NCBI GenBank assembly: GCA_913775525.1
Contig: CAJYLH010000006.1
Location: 1-64,000, forward strand
From: an uncultured Chryseobacterium sp.
Lineage (GTDB): Bacteria; Bacteroidota; Bacteroidia; Flavobacteriales; Weeksellaceae
Length of the DNA stretch: 64,000 bases
Direction: 5' to 3'
Part shown: one piece after another, positions 56,811-64,000 of the stretch
How positions within the stretch are numbered: the stretch's first letter is position 1
How the letters are laid out: every line of letters starts with the position of its first letter
Made by a program: the position numbers and the translations under genes
Notes under the pieces: model-generated
Database searches by the model: none
Told to the model about the DNA's origin: nothing
The model's input: only the letters and a program-made list of their open reading frames with translations

Positions 56811-59800
56811 TTAATCAGTACTTTCTTTAGCTTTCAGGAACTGTCCTTCCTGATAGATGGTGTTATGCTCTTTGCTGTATTCCACGATTTCAAGGACCGC
56901 TTTTTTTATGTCTTCCGTAACCCTTGAAAAGCCGAGCATCTTCACAACCAGCGGAACGAGATTATCCGGCTGTATGGCAACAGAATCCGAAACGACTTTT
57001 GTAATGGCCAGGCTGATTTCCTCGGGTGAAACCAATGCTATTTTGCGCGAACCGGACGGAAGCATGCTCCTGTTCCGGATGCCAAGCGCTTTTTCCGGAT
57101 CCCATAAAAAATCCCCTTTCCTGAGCAGGAGCCCATGTTCAACGGCATAATCCGCCGCACCGGCTAATGAGGAACGGATACGGCTCCCTATTTTTGAAAT
57201 CCCGTTGGCTTCCGTAATCCTCCTGGCCACCTCTTCAAAATGAACGGGACTTTCGGTTTTTACTACCTCACAGATCCAGCTGCTGAGTTTTCCTACTGGA
57301 TACAGATGGAGCTCCTGACCCGATATTTCCGCCGGCAGCACAGCCAGCTCATAGAAAGGAAAGCTTTCACGAACTTCTTCCACAGGCTCTTCACGGACCA
57401 GGTTTTTAAGTTCTTCCATCAGTTCTTCTTCCATGCTGTCATTATGCTGTGCCTGTGTTTTAGCCTTTTCAATGGCTTCCTTAATCAGCTTTAATTCTCC
57501 TGCCGGGTTCCTGAACCAGTCCAGGCTCCATACCGACAGCATATTCCATCCCATTCCTTCCAGCACCGTATTTCTCAACCGGTCACGGTCACGGGCCGAT
57601 TGGGCATTCTGATAAGACCTGCCGTCGCAGCTGATGCCCAGCAGGTACCTGCCCGGATGGTCCGGATCTGCTATAGCCAGGTCTATGTAAAACCCTTCAG
57701 AGCCCACTTTTTCGCGGACAATATATCCTTCTTTACGTAAAGTTTCCGCAACGATATTTTCAAAAGGCTGAGGCTGGTACGGCTGCTCATCCTTATGGCT
57801 TTCAAATTTGCCGTTCTCCGCGAAATAAAGGAAGTTCTTCAACGCCCTGATCCCGAATTTGGCATTCGGACCAATAGCCATATCTGCGGCCGTGATATTG
57901 GTGAATACTTCACAGCGGCTTTTTGCCCGGGTAATCAGTACATTCAGCCTGCGTTCCCCTCCCTCGTTATTCAGAGGGCCGAAGCTCATCGGTACTTTTC
58001 CGTCTTCGGTCCTTCCGTAACCAATGCTGATAAAGATGACATCCCTTTCATCACCCTGCACATTTTCAAGGTTTTTAACAAAGAAGGGTTCGTCTGAATG
58101 GCTGCTGAAATAGCTTTCTACTTCAGGGTTTTTCCTCCTGCGTATCTCTATGGCATTCTGTATGGCCTGCATCTGAGACGTACTGAATGCCACGACCCCG
58201 AGACTCAGCTTAGGATTTGCAAGGGCATGCTGAATTACAGCATCGGCCACTTTTTCAGCTTCCTTAGGATTGGTCCTGGTTTTTCCTTTATCGTAGTAGG
58301 TATCCGGCAAATAGTTAAAAGCCAGTCCGAGTCTGTTTTTTGATCCCGGGCTCGGGAAAATGATCAGCCTGTTTTCATAAAACTCCTGATTGGAAAGGCT
58401 GATGAGGGATTCGTGCCTGCTGCGGTAATGCCACCGCAACATGCGCTGTGGAGCACCCTGCGCATCGCACATGCCGAGGATGCTCTGCATATCTGCCGTT
58501 ACATTTTCTTCGTCTTCCGTATCTGTATTCAGCTTATCAAAGAAACTGGTGGGAGGCATCTGGCGGGTATCTCCCACTACCACGATCTGTTTTCCTCTGG
58601 CAATAGCACCCAGCGCATCAACAGGCCTTACCTGACTGGCTTCATCAAAGATCACCAAGTCAAAATCGATGCTGTCCGGAGGCAGGAAATTAGCAATCGA
58701 CATCGGGCTCATCATAATGACCGGCTTTATAGCCTTGATTGCCAGCCCTGCTTCCTGCATCAGCCTGCGTATCGGCATGTGGCGCGCTTTTCTGTTGAAC
58801 TCGCTTTTCAGGATGTTGATCTGGCCGCCGCCCTCCTGTTTCGGAACGCCTTCCCAATGTTTTAAAGCCACCTTAGCCCTGTTATAATACTGTTTAAGCA
58901 CATCAATCCTCCTGAACCTGGCAATGGTTTCCTCATGGGTAGACCGTTCGAATTTCCTCAGTTCCGGGCTGGTCAGCATAGCCTGTTCCAAAAGGTGCTC
59001 ATACCATGTTTTCCGGAATGCGGTCTTCAGGTAGGTCGCTGCATCATCCCAGCCCTCAACAGCTTTGATCAGAAATCCGGCACCTTGTTTTTCAACTTCT
59101 TCTTTCAGCACGTTCCATGATACGATTTTATGGACTTCAGGCAGCTGCTCCTTCCATTGATTCAGCACGGTAACCTGCGCAGACAGTCTTAATTGATCAA
59201 TTCCGGTTCCGTCAAAATCCAAGAGCCTTAACAATGATTGTAAAATTCTCTCCTGTTCATCAGACCGGCTGCCTGCATCGACCGCTAAGGACCTCATCGC
59301 ATCCGAATTTTTATTTTTTTCCAGCAGTTCGAAAATTGCCGGGTCGATATCTCCCTGCCTTAGATGGGTATGAATATCCTGTACATACGTTGCTTTTTCC
59401 TTTAAACTTTCCGGATCAGATGTATGCCGGTTCCAGTTGTGTCCGAAGAGCCGGCTTCCCAGTGCGTCATAGGCAAGCAATGCAGAAGACCATCTCTTTC
59501 CTTCCATTAACGCGTTGACCAGATCCAGTTTTTTCTCTGCACCGTCCGGCATTGCACCCTGTAAAAAAGAGGCCAGTTTTTTAACGCTTCTTTTATAGTC
59601 CCCGATAATGAACTTATACCATTTCTTTCCATGTTCCATGATGTTCTGCCTGATGTCCAGCACATCCTGGGACCAGGCTTCCGGAATAAATACAGGGTCA
59701 TAGGTGCTGTGGAGCCGGGATAATTTGCTGATGGTTTCCAACAGGTCTACAATATCATTCTGATTATTCAGCCATGCAGGATCAGCCAGCGGCATTGATG

Positions 59801-61466
59801 CGATTCCCGGATTTTTCGCCGCCCATTCCGCAGTATTCAGAAGCTTTTTGATTTCCGTTCCATCAACGGGCTCCGGAAAATCCATGTATTCGCTGAGCGC
59901 TTTTAAGGACTGGATAAGTTTTTCTGTAGCAAGAACAGATTCAGACAGGAGCTCCGCTGCCAATTCTTCATCTTTGGGAAGGAAAATGTTTAAATGGCTG
60001 CCGTAAAAAAGCAATTTCTCAGGCGGGCCGATCTTAGTAAGCCTGGCCTGGATCTGCTCTGCGGTCTGCTCAATGTCCTGCACCCGTGCGGAGTCGAACG
60101 TTGACAGGTCAGGTATAGAGATCTTAGGAAACTTATAACCTGGATTTTCAGTACTTATTTCCAGCATATTCCCTATGAGGTCATGCACTGACCATCCGCT
60201 TTTTTCGACCGGACGGTTAATTTCGGCAGTATAGGCATTAAGCTCATGGACAACAGGTTCCAATAACCGGATTTCATCTTCAAGATGGGTTACGGTAGGC
60301 CTTCCCAGTTCCAGGATCCGCTTTAATTCTGCATGGAGTTCCCGTTTGTTTGCCTTATTGCTGTGGAGTTCCAGGCAGGCTTCTCCCAGCCCTATGCTAT
60401 CGAGCCTTCGCTTCACCACTTCAAGTGCGGCCATTTTTTCAGCGACAAACAACACTTTTTTACCGTTGCCTACCGCATTGGCGATCAGATTGGTAATGGT
60501 TTGTGATTTCCCGGTACCCGGAGGCCCCTGGATCACCATATTCCGCCCTTCGTGCACCGCGAGCATGGCAATCACCTGTGAGCTGTCTGCATCCACAACC
60601 TGTAAAAGCTGATCCGCTTCCGTTTCTTCGTCCAGCTGATGTTCTTCTCCTACGGAAGGCTGTGGCTCGGTAAACCCGTTTCCGAAAAGAGACTGAAGAA
60701 TGGGATGGTCAAAAGGCTTTTTATGCTCCGGCCACTCGTCACTGTCGAGGTCATGGTAAATCATGAATTTCCCGAAAGAGAAAAATCCCAGCTCAATACG
60801 GTTATGGTCAACCGTCCAGTTTTCCAGGTGGGCAATATGCTTCTCAATATCATTGAAGTAAGCTGCGATGTCAAGATCTTCTTCCCCATGGAGATCAGGA
60901 ATGGTAAGATTGAAATCTGCCATCATTTTAGCCTGAAGCGATAAATTAGCTCCTATTTCGCCGCCGGTATACCGAAGGCGGAACCTTTCGCTGGCACTGG
61001 ACCGTTCAAGGTTTACCGGAACAAGGATAAGAGGGGCCATGCGTGCGTCATCGTTATTTCCTTTTTCATACCAGCTGAGCATTCCTAAAGATAAAAACAG
61101 GGTATTCACTCCCTGCTCTTCAAGGCTCGTTCTGGCGGCATAATAGGTATTCAGAATTTTAACCTGAAGCTTCTGTTCAGATTCATCTGTCTGCAGGCGG
61201 GTATCGTTGTAGGCTTCCTGCAGTTCGGTATCAGACAACGGCGGCAGTTCAAAAAGCTCATCATCATCCTTCTTTCCGGGCCTTCCCAGGAATGTCATGG
61301 CTTTGTTCTGCCTTACCAGGATATCGTAGATGGAAACCGATTGTTCCTGGACGATATGCAGTCCTCTTGCCTTAGGGATTTTATAGTTTAATAATGTGTT
61401 GCGCATCCCAAGATCCAGCAGCTCTTTTCTGGCCGCTTCCAGCTTGGGAAATATAACGTCTTTCAT
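56811..61466 (-). CDS. DUF4011-helicase-Vsr-like defence protein
   Basis: A 1551-residue protein. DUF4011 covers ~5-200 (RKELLDLGMRNTLLNYKIPKARGL). The SF1 helicase has its Walker A in VIQGPPGTGKSQTI (~312), Walker B in LVIFDEASQVRPVDALG (~935), VVVGDTRQMPP and motif VI RRLNVLITRAKSRCEV. A Vsr/PD-(D/E)xK-like nuclease lies at ~1235-1325 (EGFYIDLAIADPDHPGRYLLGISCDG, then ARDRDRLRNTVLEGMGWNMLSVWS). A DUF3320-like C-terminus follows. Single-gene systems of this layout protect against phages in defence surveys (recalled as the DUF4011-helicase-Vsr system). It stands alone between the Mo locus and a DUF1826-like gene. Confidence 0.85.
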   Translation of the reverse strand: MKDVIFPKLEAARKELLDLGMRNTLLNYKIPKARGLHIVQEQSVSIYDILVRQNKAMTFLGRPGKKDDDELFELPPLSDTELQEAYNDTRLQTDESEQKLQVKILNTYYAARTSLEEQGVNTLFLSLGMLSWYEKGNNDDARMAPLILVPVNLERSSASERFRLRYTGGEIGANLSLQAKMMADFNLTIPDLHGEEDLDIAAYFNDIEKHIAHLENWTVDHNRIELGFFSFGKFMIYHDLDSDEWPEHKKPFDHPILQSLFGNGFTEPQPSVGEEHQLDEETEADQLLQVVDADSSQVIAMLAVHEGRNMVIQGPPGTGKSQTITNLIANAVGNGKKVLFVAEKMAALEVVKRRLDSIGLGEACLELHSNKANKRELHAELKRILELGRPTVTHLEDEIRLLEPVVHELNAYTAEINRPVEKSGWSVHDLIGNMLEISTENPGYKFPKISIPDLSTFDSARVQDIEQTAEQIQARLTKIGPPEKLLFYGSHLNIFLPKDEELAAELLSESVLATEKLIQSLKALSEYMDFPEPVDGTEIKKLLNTAEWAAKNPGIASMPLADPAWLNNQNDIVDLLETISKLSRLHSTYDPVFIPEAWSQDVLDIRQNIMEHGKKWYKFIIGDYKRSVKKLASFLQGAMPDGAEKKLDLVNALMEGKRWSSALLAYDALGSRLFGHNWNRHTSDPESLKEKATYVQDIHTHLRQGDIDPAIFELLEKNKNSDAMRSLAVDAGSRSDEQERILQSLLRLLDFDGTGIDQLRLSAQVTVLNQWKEQLPEVHKIVSWNVLKEEVEKQGAGFLIKAVEGWDDAATYLKTAFRKTWYEHLLEQAMLTSPELRKFERSTHEETIARFRRIDVLKQYYNRAKVALKHWEGVPKQEGGGQINILKSEFNRKARHMPIRRLMQEAGLAIKAIKPVIMMSPMSIANFLPPDSIDFDLVIFDEASQVRPVDALGAIARGKQIVVVGDTRQMPPTSFFDKLNTDTEDEENVTADMQSILGMCDAQGAPQRMLRWHYRSRHESLISLSNQEFYENRLIIFPSPGSKNRLGLAFNYLPDTYYDKGKTRTNPKEAEKVADAVIQHALANPKLSLGVVAFSTSQMQAIQNAIEIRRRKNPEVESYFSSHSDEPFFVKNLENVQGDERDVIFISIGYGRTEDGKVPMSFGPLNNEGGERRLNVLITRAKSRCEVFTNITAADMAIGPNAKFGIRALKNFLYFAENGKFESHKDEQPYQPQPFENIVAETLRKEGYIVREKVGSEGFYIDLAIADPDHPGRYLLGISCDGRSYQNAQSARDRDRLRNTVLEGMGWNMLSVWSLDWFRNPAGELKLIKEAIEKAKTQAQHNDSMEEELMEELKNLVREEPVEEVRESFPFYELAVLPAEISGQELHLYPVGKLSSWICEVVKTESPVHFEEVARRITEANGISKIGSRIRSSLAGAADYAVEHGLLLRKGDFLWDPEKALGIRNRSMLPSGSRKIALVSPEEISLAITKVVSDSVAIQPDNLVPLVVKMLGFSRVTEDIKKAVLEIVEYSKEHNTIYQEGQFLKAKESTD

Positions 61467-61517
61467 AGTTTATGATTATGGAACTTCTAATGTAGAAAAA
61501 ATTAGGGAGAATTTAAT

Positions 61518-61595
61518 ACGGGTTTACGTAAAACCGTTTATGTACAGGAACTGCCATGATGGTATACCGTATGAGACCTTTACGTTTGAACGGTA
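61518..61595. promoter_or_regulatory. Repeated inverted motifs between helicase and DUF1826-like genes
   Basis: A 20-bp near-perfect palindrome, ACGGgTTTAC/GTAAAaCCGT (61518-61537), and a second pair TACCGT/ACGGTA (61565-61570, 61590-61595) around another TTTACGTTTGAACGGT. The shared TTTACGTnnnAnCGGT core suggests two sites for one regulator in this divergent gap. Confidence 0.4.
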
Positions 61596-61664
61596 AAAAA
61601 CAACCTGTTACGGACCGGCTCAAACGGATGCTTTTTAATTACGCCAAGTTTCCATTTTGTTCAT

Positions 61665-61672
61665 TATTTTTG
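61665..61672 (+). promoter_or_regulatory. -7 promoter box, TATTTTTG
   Basis: Perfect TAnnTTTG, 32 bp before the preferred ATG at 61705, without a clear -33 box. It argues for 61705 over the in-frame codons at 61657 and 61681. Confidence 0.45.
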
Positions 61673-61704
61673 CCTATCCAATGTTTACCTGCAATCCTGA
61701 CATA

Positions 61705-62403
61705 ATGAACAACACTTTTTCTGAAAATCCTCAAATAGGAATCGTTTCCAGCTTCACCGAGCTGATCCATACCCAATTCATGGGCAGCATGAATGCGCTG
61801 TGCTGGCAACGGAATGTAAGCGGGGATTTTAAAGAGGTTGTGTCCAAACTCCGGCTGGAAGAAAATATCACAGAAGTTTCTTCCGAAGATTTGCTGAACC
61901 TTCAGCTTTCGGAACAGGGCAATGCTGCAAGGGAAATCATCCTCAATGACCTGAAGCTGTTGCAGGACTTCGGGGCACAGCCTTCCCTGAACCTGCTCAA
62001 ATGCTATGAACGGGACGAAGAATTGGATTTTTTTCCGACCGATGTCTATTCCTACCACGTCGACCGCTCTCCCGTCATGACTGATACTTTTTTATGTACC
62101 TACCATGGAGCCGCGAGTGACATCCTGCCCAATGACCAGGTAACCCAAAAAATCCTCATCCCGGACATCCGTGAACAGCTTAAATCACTGCATGACGGTC
62201 CTGAAGCAGACTTTGAAGCATTCCTGAAAGACTGTTTCTTCGATCTTCATTATCAGCCTAAACCGGATGCCTGTCCGGTCAATCTCGGGACCGGACATCT
62301 CTGGCGCCTTGCGGTAGACCATCCGGAGCAAAAAGTGTTGCCGTGTGTCCACCGGGCCCCTGTAGAAAATGACGGTGAGTACAGGCTGCTGCTGATCTGC
62401 TGA
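61705..62403 (+). CDS. DUF1826-like protein
   Basis: A 232-residue protein from ATG 61705 (MNNTFSENPQIG). The pattern NALCWQRNVSGDF, then DVYSYHVDRSPVMTDTFLCTYHGAASDIL, and the His-rich C-terminal end resemble DUF1826, whose members have conserved W-R, HxD and TYxG motifs. The family function is not established; the HVD motif hints at metal binding. It converges on the PepSY protein gene with a shared terminator at 62483-62511. Confidence 0.65.
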   Translation: MNNTFSENPQIGIVSSFTELIHTQFMGSMNALCWQRNVSGDFKEVVSKLRLEENITEVSSEDLLNLQLSEQGNAAREIILNDLKLLQDFGAQPSLNLLKCYERDEELDFFPTDVYSYHVDRSPVMTDTFLCTYHGAASDILPNDQVTQKILIPDIREQLKSLHDGPEADFEAFLKDCFFDLHYQPKPDACPVNLGTGHLWRLAVDHPEQKVLPCVHRAPVENDGEYRLLLIC

Positions 62404-62482
62404 GGATGAATGTAGATAAATTTGACCATTACAATCAAATCCCACTTATTGAAATATTTTTCCCTAAGCTTTTGCTTAAATC

Positions 62483-62511
62483 AAAATAGCCTCAATACAT
62501 GAGGCTATTTT
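62483..62511. terminator. Bidirectional terminator
   Basis: Perfect 11-bp stem AAAATAGCCTC / GAGGCTATTTT with a seven-base loop, A and T runs at both ends, between convergent genes. Confidence 0.9.
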
Positions 62512-62521
62512 GGTGGCAGGA

Positions 62522-63718
62522 TTACATGTTGCTTTCTGCCCTGTGCTGATGCACTTTCTGTATTTCCCGGTTTTTGCTGCCCGGTTTTTTCCTGCGCCTG
62601 CCCCACCAGATCAGGAATCCGGTAATTGGCAATGAAGTGGCAATGATTCCGGCTAAAAAAGTAGAGAGTTTCCCTGCCTGTCCCCACCACTGCCCCATAT
62701 GCAGCTGCCAGATGATATTTTCAGTCTTCTCATGCTTCAGGTATTTTTGATCAACATGAATTTCCTTCCCGGTATAGCTGTCATATACTTTTACCGAAGC
62801 GTATTCAATACTTTTAAGACCCACTTTTCCGGAAGTAAAAACATAGGCCCCTGCCTTTTTCTTATCAAAATTCCAGATGCTGACTTCATTTTCGCCGCTT
62901 TGTTGCAGTATGGTGCAGGCCAACGGAACAATGTCTTTCCGGCTTGTAAGGGAATCTTCTTTAGGAAGAACATCGGTCAGGTGTTCTGTAGTCCCGCCGG
63001 CAGCTTTTACCGTGGCATCCATAAGGGGTTCGAAGAAAATAATCAAACCTGTAGTCCCCAGGATAAAGCAGACGATTAATGAATAAAATCCGTACACATT
63101 ATGAAGGTCATAGTTGAACCTTTTGAAACGGGCTTTCCATTTGATGGTAAAGCTGGCCTGCCGGGAGGTTTTATTACATTTTTTCGGCCACCAGAGGACC
63201 AGCCCTGTAAGCGTACTCATGACGAACACGATTGTTGACAGGGCCACAATCCAGCCCCCCGTTTTTCCGGCTAAAAAGGAGGCATGAAAATGAGCCATAA
63301 CAAAGAAAAACTGGAGCGATCCGTCTTTCTTGAGGATCTTTCCGGTATAGGGATCTGCATATACCATAGCCAGCCTGGGCCCTTTCGGGCTGAAGACCCG
63401 CATCCGCACACTCCTTTTGGGATCTTTAAAGAATACGAATTCAGAGATATCGTATCCGGGATATTTTTCGGCAACATTCGCTTTCAGCACATCCGAGGAA
63501 ACCCTGATTACCTGTTTAGGGACCTGTACATATTTTGCCTCTCCGGCAGTCCAGTCCATAATTTCATCACAATACACGATGATGGTACCTGACAGGGCCA
63601 CTACCACAAGAATCACTCCGGCCACGATGCTTGGCCACAGATGCAGCCATGCCACCACCCGGCTGAACAGCGATTTCTTTTTTTTCCTGGGAGCTCTTGC
63701 TTTATTATTTCTATCCAT
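62522..63718 (-). CDS. PepSY-associated transmembrane protein
   Basis: A 398-residue inner-membrane protein from ATG 63718 (MDRNNKARAPRKKKK). It has four or more transmembrane segments (~30-55, ~150-175, ~200-225, ~345-370), PepSY-type periplasmic parts (VYADPYTGKILKKD) and HLWPSIVAGVILVVVALSGTIIVY near the start. Proteins of this family are often coded beside ferric-siderophore receptors and take part in siderophore or heme-iron reduction. That fits here, as the end of a TonB-dependent receptor lies 33 bp upstream on the same strand. Confidence 0.88.
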   Translation of the reverse strand: MDRNNKARAPRKKKKSLFSRVVAWLHLWPSIVAGVILVVVALSGTIIVYCDEIMDWTAGEAKYVQVPKQVIRVSSDVLKANVAEKYPGYDISEFVFFKDPKRSVRMRVFSPKGPRLAMVYADPYTGKILKKDGSLQFFFVMAHFHASFLAGKTGGWIVALSTIVFVMSTLTGLVLWWPKKCNKTSRQASFTIKWKARFKRFNYDLHNVYGFYSLIVCFILGTTGLIIFFEPLMDATVKAAGGTTEHLTDVLPKEDSLTSRKDIVPLACTILQQSGENEVSIWNFDKKKAGAYVFTSGKVGLKSIEYASVKVYDSYTGKEIHVDQKYLKHEKTENIIWQLHMGQWWGQAGKLSTFLAGIIATSLPITGFLIWWGRRRKKPGSKNREIQKVHQHRAESNM

Positions 63719-63751
63719 CACAAATTTTATCATGGGTTTCTGAATATAGAA

Positions 63752-64000
63752 TCAGAATTTATAATTCAGGGAAAGCAACAGCTGACGGGGATTCTGGACC
63801 GCTACCCAGGATTCTCCCAGGTAATACTGCTGGTTGGTGAAATTATTCAGCTTCAGGGCAATCCGGTAGGCAATCCGGTCATAGAATACCGATGCATCAA
63901 ATTTGGCATAGCCTTTAGACGTCACATCGGAGGAGTCCACCAGATAGAATTTCGACTGTGCATTTCCTCCCAATCCAACCCCGAACCCGGTATACTGTCC
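63752..64000 (-). CDS. TonB-dependent siderophore-type receptor, 3' end only
   Basis: Only the C-terminal ~82 residues lie in the window; the frame is open to its right edge. The end has barrel strands and the FhuA-like closing pattern ASVFYDRIAYRIALKLNNFTNQQYYLGESWVAV, then PRQLLLSLNYKF with the terminal Phe needed for outer-membrane insertion. The gene is followed by the PepSY protein gene, so the pair is a likely siderophore uptake operon. Confidence 0.85.
   Translation of the reverse strand, partial: GQYTGFGVGLGGNAQSKFYLVDSSDVTSKGYAKFDASVFYDRIAYRIALKLNNFTNQQYYLGESWVAVQNPRQLLLSLNYKF

Overview
The window reads as chromosome of a Flavobacteriia member close to Chryseobacterium (Bacteroidota). 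The evidence is TonB-dependent receptors, many Bacteroidota-style lipoproteins, a surface protein with the VGINxxNP motif, perfect Bacteroidota promoters (TTTG or TTG, 19-20 bp, TAnnTTTG), and moderate GC with AT-rich islands. I found no rRNA, tRNA or CRISPR array. About 46 genes are supported.

Left end (1-3.2 kb): a truncated surface-protein gene, two abutting small HTH genes on the minus strand, and a tyrosine recombinase on the plus strand. Between them lie two exact inverted 21-bp sites (1682-1702 and 1900-1920). They enclose 197 bp that carry a perfect promoter aimed at the recombinase. This looks like an invertible promoter switch that would aim at the HTH pair after inversion.

3.2-19 kb: housekeeping and accessory genes. 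They include a DUF4142 lipoprotein, a propeller-like repeat lipoprotein, a membrane-anchored exonuclease VII large-subunit-like protein, an epimerase, a response regulator, a GT32 glycosyltransferase, a GH13 amylase, and HchA next to a Crp-type regulator with a perfect TGTGA-N6-TCACA site. A tight three-gene operon (15.0-18.0 kb) joins a YqcI/YcgG heme N-oxygenase, a DUF1989 protein and a PLP decarboxylase, which suggests guanidino or N-hydroxy amino acid chemistry.

19-34.6 kb: a catabolic locus with a TonB-dependent receptor, GH3 and GH2 glycosidases, four esterase-type hydrolases, an acyl-CoA ligase and an AraC regulator, but no SusD. Two promoters (about 27.95 and 34.65 kb) share paired direct repeats 21 bp apart at nearly the same distance from the -7 box, so they probably form the AraC regulon. 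Just upstream is a five-copy tandem array of ~190-bp hairpin-rich units (34.7-35.6 kb).

38.3-43.4 kb: an accessory island. An AT-rich operon encodes a small HTH protein, a PRTase-like protein and a retron reverse transcriptase (NAxxH, YADD and VTG motifs). A 206-bp gap holds a credible msr-msd RNA with matching a1/a2 ends. Upstream are strongly structured intergenic elements and palindromic operators. On the right is a decayed duplicate of the 3' end of the efflux outer-membrane gene.

43.6-64 kb: a tripartite RND efflux operon, a fatty acid desaturase, a molybdenum-enzyme cluster (MobA, YdeP-type oxidoreductase, FdhD), a 1551-residue DUF4011-helicase-Vsr-like protein with a probable role in anti-phage defence, a DUF1826-like protein, a PepSY membrane protein and the end of a TonB-dependent siderophore-type receptor. 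Composite dispersed repeats, all in one orientation, fill the gaps at 3.2, 13.9, 14.5, 50.0 and 52.2 kb.
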